DNA from: Aliirhizobium smilacinae
GTDB lineage: Bacteria; Pseudomonadota; Alphaproteobacteria; Rhizobiales; Rhizobiaceae
DNA: 64,000 nt
Assembly: GCF_006335145.1 (NCBI RefSeq)
Contig: NZ_VDMN01000002.1
Location: 434,001-498,000, forward strand
Direction of reading: 5' to 3'
Shown: positions 16,193 to 26,207 of the stretch, in pieces
How positions within the stretch are numbered: position 1 is the first letter of the stretch
Layout of the letters: each line of letters opens with the position of its first letter
Program-made: the position numbers and the translations under genes
The notes under the pieces: model-generated
Told to the model about the DNA's origin: nothing
What the model saw: only the letters and a program-made list of their open reading frames with translations
The model's database searches: none

Positions 16193-17052
16193 CCACGATG
16201 GCCTCCCTCTCCATGCCCTTCGCATCCGGCCTGCGCCGCCTGTTCGGCAACCGCGCCATGCTGTTCGGGGCGATCATCCTGGTCATCGTCGTGGCTGCGG
16301 CGCTGCTCGCGCCCTGGGTAGCGCCCTATGCGCCGAACAAGCTGTCGATCATCAACAAGCTGAAGCCGCCGTCGATAACGAACTTCTTCGGCACCGACGA
16401 ATTCGGCCGCGATATCTTCTCCCGCGCCATCTTCGCCGGCCGCATCTCGCTGCTCGTCAGCCTCGGCGTCGTGTTCATCTCGACCGTGCTCGGCGTCATC
16501 CTCGGTGTCGCCGCCGGCTTCTTCCGTCGCCTCGATGCGCCGATCTCGCGCCTTCTCGATGCGATGATGTCCTTCCCGGACATCCTGCTCGCCATCGCAC
16601 TGGTCGCGGCCCTCGGACCGTCGCTGACAACCGTCATCCTCGCGCTCGGCATCACCTACGCCCCGCGTCTGGCCCGTATCGTCCGCGGCTCGACGCTGGT
16701 CCTGCGTGAGCTCCCCTATATCGAGGCCGCCGTCGCCATGGGCCTGCCGACCTGGCAGATCCTTGCCCGCCACGTGCTGCTCAACCTCGCCTCCCCGATC
16801 CTCGTGCAGGCCACTTTCGTTTTCGCCTCGGCGATGCTCGCCGAAGCAAGCCTCTCCTTCCTCGGCGTCGGCGTTTCCACCGACATGCCGACCTGGGGTA
16901 CGATGCTGGCATCCGGCCGCGAATACATGAACAACGCTCCGTGGCTGATGGTGTTTCCGGGGCTGGCCATCGTCTTCTCGGTTCTCTCCCTGCAATTGCT
17001 GGGCGACGGCCTGCGCGATCTCGTCGATCCGCGCCTCGCCAAGGAAAGCTGA
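16189..17052 (+). CDS. ABC transporter permease, DppC-like
   Basis: Permease of 287 aa with the N-terminal DppC segment (FFGTDEFGRDIFSR at about residues 64-77) and an EAA loop around residues 180-200 (LPYIEAAVAMGLPTWQI). It starts within the last codon of the previous gene and ends two bases before the fused ATPase gene. It is the partner subunit of the DppB-like permease. Confidence 0.9.
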   Translation: MTTMASLSMPFASGLRRLFGNRAMLFGAIILVIVVAAALLAPWVAPYAPNKLSIINKLKPPSITNFFGTDEFGRDIFSRAIFAGRISLLVSLGVVFISTVLGVILGVAAGFFRRLDAPISRLLDAMMSFPDILLAIALVAALGPSLTTVILALGITYAPRLARIVRGSTLVLRELPYIEAAVAMGLPTWQILARHVLLNLASPILVQATFVFASAMLAEASLSFLGVGVSTDMPTWGTMLASGREYMNNAPWLMVFPGLAIVFSVLSLQLLGDGLRDLVDPRLAKES

Positions 17053-17054
17053 TC

Positions 17055-18860
<1,806 letters not shown>

Positions 18861-18862
18861 AA

Positions 18863-18898
18863 CAATGCCGGCAAAAGCGTAAAGCGTTGTCGGCATTG
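18863..18898 (+). terminator. Hairpin after the dipeptide importer ATPase gene
   Basis: The arms CAATGCCGGC and GTCGGCATTG pair with one mismatch. They lie directly after the ATPase stop and before the RidA gene. There is no T-run, so termination efficiency is doubtful. Confidence 0.4.
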
Positions 18899-18949
18899 CA
18901 AGAACGGACAAACCCTGCCCCTACCCCACTGGAATAGAAAGACCACCCC

Positions 18950-19345
18950 ATGACCAGCAAGAAACTCATCCGTTACGATGTCGCCGATGCCCAGGCCGGC
19001 GGCCAGCGCCGCCCCTTCGCCAAGGCCGTCCGCGCCGGTGATTTCGTCTACGTTTCGGGCCAGGTCCCGACCGTGGACGGCGAAGTCGTCGTCGGTAATA
19101 TCGTTGCCCAGACCGAACAGGTGATCGCCAACATCAAGTCGGTTCTGGCGCTAGCCGATTGCACGCTGGAACATGTGGTCAAGGTCAATGTCTGGCTCGA
19201 CGACGCCCGCGATTTTTCGAGCTTCAACGCCGTCTTCCAGAAACACTTCATCGACCACCCCCCGGCCCGCTCCACCGTCGAATCCCCAATGATGGTCGAC
19301 GTCAAGGTCGAGATGGACGTGATCGCGTATAAGCCGCTGGATTGA
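18950..19345 (+). CDS. RidA family enamine/imine deaminase
   Basis: Protein of 131 aa of the YjgF/YER057c/UK114 family, which hydrolyses reactive 2-aminoacrylate-type enamines released by PLP enzymes. The family segments are SGQVPTVDGEVV and the substrate-binding arginine in PPARSTVE near residue 105. It closes the MlrC/dipeptide importer operon, 89 bases after the ATPase. A deaminase of enamines suits a region that also encodes a D-serine/D-threonine-type PLP enzyme, whose products include such intermediates. Confidence 0.88.
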   Translation: MTSKKLIRYDVADAQAGGQRRPFAKAVRAGDFVYVSGQVPTVDGEVVVGNIVAQTEQVIANIKSVLALADCTLEHVVKVNVWLDDARDFSSFNAVFQKHFIDHPPARSTVESPMMVDVKVEMDVIAYKPLD

Positions 19346-19354
19346 AACGAAAAA

Positions 19355-19375
19355 ACCGGCAGTAAGTCTGCCGGT
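19355..19375 (-). terminator. Terminator hairpin, T-run on the - strand
   Basis: The arms ACCGGCAG and CTGCCGGT enclose a 5-base loop. On the - strand the stem is followed by TTTTTTCG, so it best fits leftward transcription coming from the DapA-like operon. It may also end the RidA transcript, whose stop lies 10 bases away. Confidence 0.6.
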
Positions 19376-19445
19376 CAAATTACTGATTAGGCTTACGGTT
19401 CAGCACGCTCAGATCTGCGTTGACCACCATCGGCAATTGAATCCT

Positions 19446-19562
19446 CCCTCATTCCTGTGCTTGTCACAGGAATCCAGTAGCCCAAGTCCTTGGGCGGAGA
19501 GAGTCTTTTCACGGCGCAGACGCGCCGTGGCTGGATTCCTGTGACAAGCACAGGAATGAGGG
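19446..19562. repeat. Cruciform-type intergenic repeat with 32-bp perfect inverted arms
   Basis: The arm at 19446-19477 is the exact reverse complement of 19531-19562. Each arm also contains its own small palindrome (CCTGTG...CACAGG). The 53-base centre holds two further inverted repeats, CCCAAG/CTTGGG and ACGGCGC/GCGCCGT. This nested design is typical of dispersed palindromic repeats in alphaproteobacterial genomes. It stands between the ends of two convergent operons and may act as a bidirectional terminator. Confidence 0.85.
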
Positions 19563-19650
19563 TAATCAGGGCTCCGTGCTCGGAAAACAGCCTTGTCAGC
19601 GTTATGACCGGCGCAATTCAGCCAGTTTCATATCAAGTCGAATGATCGCA

Positions 19651-19686
19651 CCTTCAACCCGGAAATCAGCATTTCCGGGTTGAAGG
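19651..19686 (-). terminator. Hairpin just after the DapA-like gene
   Basis: Perfect 16-bp arms CCTTCAACCCGGAAAT / ATTTCCGGGTTGAAGG with the loop CAGC, 14 bases past the DapA-like stop. There is no clear T-run on the - strand, so it may act as a 3'-end stabiliser together with the downstream terminator at 19355. Confidence 0.6.
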
Positions 19687-19699
19687 CTGTCTGGACCAA

Positions 19700-20626
19700 T
19701 TACAGCGCCGCCCGCTTGTCGTGCCTCGCCACCCGCGCCAGCAGATAATCCACCTCGGCCTTGGCGGTTGCCGTCAGCATCTGTCCCGGCTTGCGCTGCG
19801 CATCGGACGCTATCACGCCGCGGCGCTTCAATATGTGCTTGCGCACCGCCAATCCCACACCGAGCTGCTGCTCATAGCGGATCAGCGGCAGGTGTGCGTC
19901 GAACAGGTCATGCGCCTCGTCGCGCTTTCCTTCAGCAAACAGCGACACAAGCTCGCTCAGCATGTCGGGGAAACCATAACCGGTCATCGCACCATCGGCG
20001 CCGCGTTCCGGTTCGAAATCGAGGAACATGCCGCCATTGCCGCAGAGAATCGAGAATTCGCGCAGTTCGCCGGATTTCTGCATGGCGCGCAGTTTCGAGA
20101 TCTTCTCCAGACCCGGCCAGTCTTCGTGCTTCAGCATCAGGCAGGACGGATGGTTGGTGATGATCTTGGCGACCACGCTGGTGGCGATCACCGTGTTGAG
20201 CGTCAGCGGATAGTCCTGCAGCACCCATGGCACGTCCTCGCCAACCGCTTCCACGGCACCGGCGAAATAGTTGATCGTCTGCTCGTCGGTCTTCGCCCCT
20301 TGTCCCGGTGCGATCATCACGCCGGCAGCACCCATATCCATCGAGCTGCGGGCAAGCGAACGCATCGCGGCAAAACCCGGTGCCGACACACCGACAATGA
20401 CCGGAACCTTGGCACGCTCCACGACACGCTTGATGATCGCCCGGCTTTCATCCGCTTCCAGCTTCGGCGCTTCGCCCATGATGCCGAGAATGGTGATGCC
20501 GGTGCAGCCGCTCTCTTCGTAGAAATCCGTCAGGCGGTCGACCGAGTTGAAATCGATCGCGCCATCGTCGTGAAACGGCGTGGCGGCGATCGCATAAACG
20601 CCCTTGGATGCAATGCTGAATGTCAT
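19700..20626 (-). CDS. Dihydrodipicolinate synthase/N-acetylneuraminate lyase family aldolase (DapA-like)
   Basis: Protein of 308 aa with a TIM-barrel aldolase sequence. It opens with GVYAIAATPFHDDGAIDF, has the Schiff-base lysine region LMLKHEDWPG near residue 166, and has a tyrosine in QDYPLT near residue 140. Members condense or cleave pyruvate with an aldehyde or imine. Being the last gene of a transport and hydrolysis operon, it is more likely a catabolic aldolase or lyase than a lysine biosynthesis enzyme. It is 63 bases from the SDR gene upstream. Confidence 0.82.
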   Translation of the reverse strand: MTFSIASKGVYAIAATPFHDDGAIDFNSVDRLTDFYEESGCTGITILGIMGEAPKLEADESRAIIKRVVERAKVPVIVGVSAPGFAAMRSLARSSMDMGAAGVMIAPGQGAKTDEQTINYFAGAVEAVGEDVPWVLQDYPLTLNTVIATSVVAKIITNHPSCLMLKHEDWPGLEKISKLRAMQKSGELREFSILCGNGGMFLDFEPERGADGAMTGYGFPDMLSELVSLFAEGKRDEAHDLFDAHLPLIRYEQQLGVGLAVRKHILKRRGVIASDAQRKPGQMLTATAKAEVDYLLARVARHDKRAAL

Positions 20627-20689
20627 GTCGTTCTCCCGGATGCAGATGCTTGCCCGGTCGGGGCCGCAGCTTTTGCTCTTAGTTTCTAA

Positions 20690-21475
20690 TCAGATGTTGG
20701 CGAGAAGGCCACCGTCGATGCGGATCACCGAGCCGGTGATATAGGATGCGCGCGGGCTCGCGAGGAAGGTGACCATATCGCCATATTCCTGCGGATCGCC
20801 GTAACGGCCGACCGGAATGGAGCCGGTGCTTTCCTTGGTCACATCAGCCACCGGACGCTCCTCGCGCTTGGCCTTCTGCTCATCGAGAAACACGATTCGG
20901 CCCGTGGCGATGCGGCCGGGCAGCACGACATTGGCAGTAATCCCGTCGCGGCCCACTTCCCGCGCCAGCGTCTTCGACCAGCCAACCAGCGCCATCCGCA
21001 GGCTGTTGGAAATCCCGAGATTGGCGATTGGGGCGACGACACCTGAAGATGTCGAGGTGATGATACGGCCAAAACCGCGCTCGCGCATCGAAGGCAAAAC
21101 GGCATCCGTCACGGCGATCACCGAGCGGACCATGCTGTCGAAATATTTCGACCAGATCTCCGGCGCCTGTCCTGAAGCCGGCGTCGGCGGCGGGCCACCG
21201 GTATTGTTGACCAGCACATCCACCGGCCCGAAGGTCGAGGCGATCAGCGCCAGCCGCTCCTCGATCACCGTCAGATCGCCGATATCCCATTGCAGCTCGA
21301 AAGCCTGGTGGCCCGACGCCTCGATCGCCTGCGCCGTCTTTTCGGCTGCGGCAAGATCGATGTCGGCAACGACGACATTGGCCTTTTCCGCTGCCAGCGA
21401 GCGGGCGATTGCGCCGCCCAGTCCACCGCCTGCGCCGAATACCAGCGCGGTCTTTCCGCTCAATTGAAGATCCAT
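20690..21475 (-). CDS. Short-chain dehydrogenase/reductase
   Basis: Protein of 261 aa of the SDR superfamily. The cofactor motif GAGGGLGGAIA is at residues 14-24 and NNTGG near residue 90. An unusual catalytic stretch follows: TSTSSGVVAPIANLGISNSLR has serines, but the usual YxxxK tyrosine position reads ISNSLR. The absent YxxxK suggests the divergent SDR branch that lacks the tyrosine, or altered chemistry. The start at 21475 is preceded by AGAGCAGG. It lies between the M24 gene and the DapA-like gene in a probable operon. Confidence 0.8.
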   Translation of the reverse strand: MDLQLSGKTALVFGAGGGLGGAIARSLAAEKANVVVADIDLAAAEKTAQAIEASGHQAFELQWDIGDLTVIEERLALIASTFGPVDVLVNNTGGPPPTPASGQAPEIWSKYFDSMVRSVIAVTDAVLPSMRERGFGRIITSTSSGVVAPIANLGISNSLRMALVGWSKTLAREVGRDGITANVVLPGRIATGRIVFLDEQKAKREERPVADVTKESTGSIPVGRYGDPQEYGDMVTFLASPRASYITGSVIRIDGGLLANI

Positions 21476-21515
21476 GAATGCCTGCTCTTGTCTGTCTTGA
21501 TTGTCAGTGCCGCGC

Positions 21516-22724
21516 TCAGCAGCAGTAAAGCTCGACCGGAAGGTCGCTGAACACTTCCGGCGCGCCATCGGTGATCGCAAAGGTCTGTCCGACACCGGCC
21601 GTCAGGCCCGTGGTCGCGTCGGGGATCATGATATGGACGAAAAACACCATGCCCGGCGTCATGATCAGCGGATTGCCGGAATAGATCATCGGCGGCACAT
21701 CCATCCAGGTCGGCTTGAAGGTGCAGCCCAGCGCATAACCGCAGGCAGCATAGCGCGCCTTGGCAAAACCGGCATCATCCAGCACGCGGCGATGGATATC
21801 GTCGAGCGTGCCAAGTTCCGCCCCTGCCCTTGCCGCATCCTTGATCTGGTCGAGCGCGTCTTTTGCCACGCTCAGCATGCCGAGCTGGCGCGGGTCCGGC
21901 TTGCCGGTCACCAGCGTATGCTCGACCACGACATGGTAGCGGCAATGGGACCCGGCGAGCTCGACGAGAATCTGGTCCTGTTCCTCGATCAACCGGGGTC
22001 CGCCGATCCCGCGGCCGTAAAGCGCACGCGATCCCGAATTGACGAGAGGCCCACCGGATGGAATGTCGCCACCGCCGGCAAGCATGGAGGTCAATGCCGC
22101 GCCGGACAGCACTGTATCGGGAATTCCGGGTTTGGTAACATCGATCGCGGCGCGAACAGCCGCATCCGCCAGCTTGCCCGCCATGCGCACATGCTCCAGT
22201 TCGGCCGCCGATTTCACCAGCCGCCCGGTGCGGATGATATCCGACGCATCCTCGGTGACGCAAAAACCGTCGAGCGCCTTGTCGACCATGCGGGCATTGG
22301 CGCCGGTCAGGCCATAGGTCGCATATTCGACGCCGATTTTTTTGCCGGCAAGGCCCTTCTCGGCCATGATCGCACGCAGGTCGTTAGCCGGGTTGGCATC
22401 CTCGGCGTTCAGCCAGACACGGACATCGTCGTAGAGCGAAGCGACATTCGCTTGCCGCAGATCAGGCGTGCGGGTCAGAAGCACGGTGTCGCTGCCATCA
22501 TCGGCCAGCACGAGGCCGGCCTGGAAAAACACGTAACCGGCCGTGTCATAACTCGTCAGCCAGTAATGGCTTTCCTGCGAAAACACGATAAGCGCATCGA
22601 TGCCGCGCTCGCGCATCCGGAGACGTGTCGCCGCCAGACGGGTCTCGAATTCGGCCTGTTTGAACTTCAGAAGAACCTGGCGACCGCCACGCGTCGTGCC
22701 GGCAAATTCCTGGGGGACATACAT
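21516..22724 (-). CDS. M24 creatinase/prolidase-fold protein without canonical metal ligands (copy 1)
   Basis: Protein of 402 aa with a creatinase N-terminal domain (VFSQESHYWLTSYDT) and a C-terminal pita-bread domain. The metal site of prolidases (D, D, H, E, E) is absent. The first Asp motif reads DQILVELAGSHCRYH, the GHGIG histidine is Y (GYALGCTF), and the TIEPG and RIED glutamates read VHIMIP and GVGQT. A Glu followed by x-T (VVVEHTLV) sits where metal-free creatinase has a comparable Glu. It is therefore likely a metal-independent amidino- or amide-hydrolase, or non-catalytic. ATGs at 22724 and 22730 are both possible. It is a close paralogue of the gene at 27850. Confidence 0.8.
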   Translation of the reverse strand: MYVPQEFAGTTRGGRQVLLKFKQAEFETRLAATRLRMRERGIDALIVFSQESHYWLTSYDTAGYVFFQAGLVLADDGSDTVLLTRTPDLRQANVASLYDDVRVWLNAEDANPANDLRAIMAEKGLAGKKIGVEYATYGLTGANARMVDKALDGFCVTEDASDIIRTGRLVKSAAELEHVRMAGKLADAAVRAAIDVTKPGIPDTVLSGAALTSMLAGGGDIPSGGPLVNSGSRALYGRGIGGPRLIEEQDQILVELAGSHCRYHVVVEHTLVTGKPDPRQLGMLSVAKDALDQIKDAARAGAELGTLDDIHRRVLDDAGFAKARYAACGYALGCTFKPTWMDVPPMIYSGNPLIMTPGMVFFVHIMIPDATTGLTAGVGQTFAITDGAPEVFSDLPVELYCC

Positions 22725-22771
22725 GGTCATGCGATCTCGCGAGTGATGAAAAGGGTGGCGCCCACGATCCC

Positions 22772-24442
22772 TCAAGCCTCCGCAGGCGTATGAACCGGCA
22801 CCGCATCCAGCAGCGCCTTGGTATAGGGATCGCGATCGGCGGAACGGGCATCCGGCCGGTCGAAGAAATCGACCAGCTTGCCGTGATGCATGACGGCAAT
22901 GCGATGGGCGAGCTGGCGGATCAGGTTCAGGTCATGGGTGATGAACACGCAGGCAGCCCCCGTGTCCTTCTGCAGCTTGACCAGCAGTTCAGCCACCGCC
23001 GCCTGGACCGAAACGTCGAGCGCCGCCGTCACCTCGTCGCAGATGACCAGTTCCGGCTCAGCCGCAAAGGCGCGGGCAATCGCCACACGCTGCTTCTCGC
23101 CGCCGGAAAGCTGGTGCGGATAACGATCGGCGTATTCGGCCGGAAGCCGTACCATCTCCAGAAGCTCGGCAATCCGCGCCTTGATTTTTTCACGCGGCAC
23201 GACGCCGTAGAGTTTCAGCGGCCGGGCGATAATCGTACCGATCTTCTGGCGCGGGTTGAGCGAGGCATCGGGATGCTGGAAAACGATCTGCACGCGGCGT
23301 CGATAGGCCCGGTCGATCGCCCTTCGGCTGCCCACCGTCTTGCCATCGAATTCAAGCTTGCCCTGAAAATCCTGCAGGCCGGCCAGAACCTTGGCGATGG
23401 TCGATTTGCCCGAGCCGCTTTCGCCGACAACGCCGAGCAGCTCACCCTTGCGAACCTCGAAATTGACGTCCTTCGCACCCCAGAAGCCGATCTTGTCCGC
23501 ATCGTCTGGCCAGAACATCTTCTGGATCTTCGAAGGCGCACCGTAATGCACGCCGATGCCGTCGAGTTTGACAAGCGTCTGCGGCACGGCCGGCGCATCG
23601 ACGCCGATCCAGCGATCCGGGTTGGGCACCGCGCCGATCAGCTGTTTCGTATAAGGGGCCGAAGGTTTTTGGAACACGTCGCCGACCAGGCCGCGCTCGA
23701 CGATCACGCCCTTATGCAGCACCGAAACTTCATCCACCACGCGGGAGACGAGCCCGAGATCGTGCGAGATGTAGAGTGCGGAAACATTCGTTTCGTCGCG
23801 CAGCTGGTTGAACAAATCAAGGATCTGCCGTGCGGTCAGGATGTCGAGTGCCGTTGTCGGCTCGTCGAAGATGATCAGTTCCGGCTCGCAGGCAAAGGCG
23901 GTGGCGATCACCACACGCTGCTTTTCGCCGCCCGATGCCTCGTGTGGAAAACGCTTCAGCATTTCCTTCGGGCGGGTGATGCCGGTGCGGGCAAGCGCAG
24001 CCTCAGCCTCCACCCAGGCCTGCGCTTTGGTCAGGCCGCGATGGCGCATCAGCACTTCGGCGATCTGTTCGCCGAGCCTTATCGTCGGGTTGAGCGAGGT
24101 CGAGGGATCCTGAAACACCATCGACATGCGACTGCCGCGAATGTCCAGCATCTGATACGGAGTATAGTCGAGCAGTTCCTCGCCGGCGAGGCGAATGGCA
24201 CCGCCCGTCTCAACGGCATTCGGCGGCAGGTAACGCATCACCGACCACGCCATTGACGACTTGCCGGAACCGCTCTCGCCAACGAGGCCGACCGTCTTGC
24301 CCTTGGGGATCGTCAGGTCGATATTCTTCAGCGCCGAGACCATCCCGTTGGCGGTCTTGTAGGACAGCGAATAGTTGATGATCGAAAGGGCCGGCTTTTC
24401 CGCGGCTGCAGTCACGGTCTGGCTCATCGTCTGAACTGTCAT
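22772..24442 (-). CDS. Fused DppD-DppF-type peptide ABC ATPase (second system)
   Basis: Protein of 556 aa with two ATPase domains. Domain 1 has GESGSGKSSMAW near residue 56, ASGGEKQR and [12 protein letters not shown]. Domain 2 begins near residue 300 with GESGSGKSTIAK, LSGGEKQR and LVICDEVTAALD. It energises the importer encoded by the two permease genes upstream. Its first codon overlaps the end of the DppC-like gene by 4 bases. It is distinct in sequence from the fused ATPase at 17055, so the two systems are not a recent duplication. Confidence 0.9.
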   Translation of the reverse strand: MTVQTMSQTVTAAAEKPALSIINYSLSYKTANGMVSALKNIDLTIPKGKTVGLVGESGSGKSSMAWSVMRYLPPNAVETGGAIRLAGEELLDYTPYQMLDIRGSRMSMVFQDPSTSLNPTIRLGEQIAEVLMRHRGLTKAQAWVEAEAALARTGITRPKEMLKRFPHEASGGEKQRVVIATAFACEPELIIFDEPTTALDILTARQILDLFNQLRDETNVSALYISHDLGLVSRVVDEVSVLHKGVIVERGLVGDVFQKPSAPYTKQLIGAVPNPDRWIGVDAPAVPQTLVKLDGIGVHYGAPSKIQKMFWPDDADKIGFWGAKDVNFEVRKGELLGVVGESGSGKSTIAKVLAGLQDFQGKLEFDGKTVGSRRAIDRAYRRRVQIVFQHPDASLNPRQKIGTIIARPLKLYGVVPREKIKARIAELLEMVRLPAEYADRYPHQLSGGEKQRVAIARAFAAEPELVICDEVTAALDVSVQAAVAELLVKLQKDTGAACVFITHDLNLIRQLAHRIAVMHHGKLVDFFDRPDARSADRDPYTKALLDAVPVHTPAEA

Positions 24443-25260
24443 CCGTGGCTCCTCTTGGGGTCGAGGGCGTCACGCAGGGCGTCGCCGAAAAGGTTGAAAC
24501 CGAGGGCGGCAATGGCGATCGAAAGGCCGGGGATCGCAACGCACCACGGATTGCGGAACATGAACTGGCGCGCTTCCGCCACCATCAGCCCCCATTCGGT
24601 GCTCGGCGGCTGTGCGCCGAGACCAAGGAAGCCGAGCGTCGCGCCGATCATGATGGCGAAAGAAACGCGGATCGTCGCTTCCACGACGATCGGGCTCAAC
24701 GCATTGGGCAGCACTTCGCAGGTGACGATATAGACGCCGGATTCACCGCGGGCGACCGCCGCCCGCACATAGTCGCGGGTGCGGACGGAGAGAACGGCGC
24801 TGCGCGAAATGCGGGCCATGCCGGGAGCAAAGGCGATCGAAACGGCCAGCATCGCATGTTCCATGCCGCCGCCCAGAATGGTGACGATCAGCAGCGTGAA
24901 CAGCAGGTCCGGCACGGCCAGAAGCCCGTCGAGAATGCGCATGATGGTCGAATCGACCCAGCCGCCGGTAACACCGGCGACAACCCCGATGATCGAGCCG
25001 ATACCGACGCCGAGCAGCGTCGCGCCGACACCAAAGGCAACTGTCGAAGGTGCTCCGGTCAATATGCGAGACAGCAGGTCGCGGCCGAACTGGTCGGTGC
25101 CGAACAGATGCATCATCGACGGTCCCTGAAGCCGGTTCAGCGGATCGAAGGCTTGCGGATCGTAAGGGGCGATCATCGGGCCGAAGATCGCGGCAAAACA
25201 GACGATCGCCAGCAATACCGTGCCGACGATGGCCGTGGGTGTGGAGAAGAAATTACGCAT
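24439..25260 (-). CDS. ABC transporter permease, DppC-like (second system)
   Basis: Permease of 273 aa. The segment HLFGTDQFGRDLLSRIL near residue 50 is diagnostic of the DppC family, and the EAA loop is TRDYVRAAVARGESG. The start at 25260 overlaps the end of the DppB-like gene by 8 bases. An upstream in-frame start would extend further into that gene with no family resemblance. It pairs with the preceding permease. Confidence 0.88.
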   Translation of the reverse strand: MRNFFSTPTAIVGTVLLAIVCFAAIFGPMIAPYDPQAFDPLNRLQGPSMMHLFGTDQFGRDLLSRILTGAPSTVAFGVGATLLGVGIGSIIGVVAGVTGGWVDSTIMRILDGLLAVPDLLFTLLIVTILGGGMEHAMLAVSIAFAPGMARISRSAVLSVRTRDYVRAAVARGESGVYIVTCEVLPNALSPIVVEATIRVSFAIMIGATLGFLGLGAQPPSTEWGLMVAEARQFMFRNPWCVAIPGLSIAIAALGFNLFGDALRDALDPKRSHG

Positions 25261-26203
25261 AACGCACCCTCGGGTCGAGCAGGGCAATGACGATGTCCGA
25301 CAGAAGGTTGGACAAGGCATAAACGGCCGCGAGAAGCAGGGTCACGGCCTGGATGACGGGCAGGTCGCGGTTTTCCAGCGCGTAGATCAGCAGGCGTCCG
25401 AGACCCGGCCAGGCAAAGATTTCCTCGACAACGATGATACCGCCGAGCAGGTAGCCGATATCGAGCGAGATGACCGCGACGGCCGGCGCCAGCGAGTTGG
25501 GCAGCGCATGCCGGCGGATCACCCGTCTTTCGGTCAGGCCTTTGAGACGTGCGGCGCGGATATAGTCGGAAGACAGCACTTCCGACATTTCGGAACGGAC
25601 CTGCCGGGCGATATGGGCCATCAGCACGAGGCCAAGGGTTGCCGCGGGAAGAACGACATGGGCGCCGAAGCCTGCGAGATTTTCCCATGGAGCAACAAAG
25701 CCGCCGGCCGGGAAAAGCCCGTGGTTCGGTGCCGCGAAGAACACCAGCAACAGCGTTGCGGTGACGAATTCCGGCAGGCAGGTGCCGAGATAGCTGAACA
25801 GGCCGAGCGCCAGATCCATCGCGGTACCCCGCTTGATCGCGGCAAGCGCGCCGAGCGGAATGGCGGTGATGGTGACGACGACGAGCGCGGTCAGCGCCAG
25901 CATTGCGGAGTTCGCGAATGCCTCGCCGACGACCTGGGTCACCGGCAGAGACAGACGCAGGGATGTCCCAAGATCGCCGTGCAGAATGCCGGCGACCCAG
26001 GTCAGATATTGCGTGTACCAGGGCTGATCCAGATGCAGCTGCTTTTCGAGTGCGGCAACCGCGTCCGGGGTGGCATATTCACCCAGGATCATGATCGCTG
26101 CATTGCCCGGCAGCATCGTCGTGATGGCAAACACGGCGAAGGTTACGATCGCCAGCACAAGAAAGACGGCCAGCAAGCGGCGGATGAGATAAGCCCTGGT
26201 CAT
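25253..26203 (-). CDS. ABC transporter permease, DppB-like (second system)
   Basis: Permease of 316 aa with six membrane spans. The DppB-family N-terminus (RRLLAVFLVLAIVTFAVFA) is followed by TMLPGNAAIMILG. The EAA loop SSDYIRAARLKGLTERRVI is near residue 215. It starts only four bases after the receptor stop. That is unlike the other importers here, which all have structured DNA at this position. Confidence 0.9.
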   Translation of the reverse strand: MTRAYLIRRLLAVFLVLAIVTFAVFAITTMLPGNAAIMILGEYATPDAVAALEKQLHLDQPWYTQYLTWVAGILHGDLGTSLRLSLPVTQVVGEAFANSAMLALTALVVVTITAIPLGALAAIKRGTAMDLALGLFSYLGTCLPEFVTATLLLVFFAAPNHGLFPAGGFVAPWENLAGFGAHVVLPAATLGLVLMAHIARQVRSEMSEVLSSDYIRAARLKGLTERRVIRRHALPNSLAPAVAVISLDIGYLLGGIIVVEEIFAWPGLGRLLIYALENRDLPVIQAVTLLLAAVYALSNLLSDIVIALLDPRVRYA

Positions 26204-26207
26204 CCGG

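Larger units (their letters stand above)
19346..19699. other. Non-coding interval between convergent operons
   Basis: The 354 bases between the RidA gene (+) and the DapA-like gene (-) hold three structured parts: a terminator hairpin at 19355, a 117-base cruciform-type repeat at 19446, and a 16-bp-arm hairpin at 19651. No gene is visible. Confidence 0.75.

Noticed and set aside
22790-24256. A 488-codon + strand frame opposite the second fused ATPase gene
   Set aside because: Antisense shadow of a well-recognised double ABC ATPase. Its composition is unlike a folded protein.
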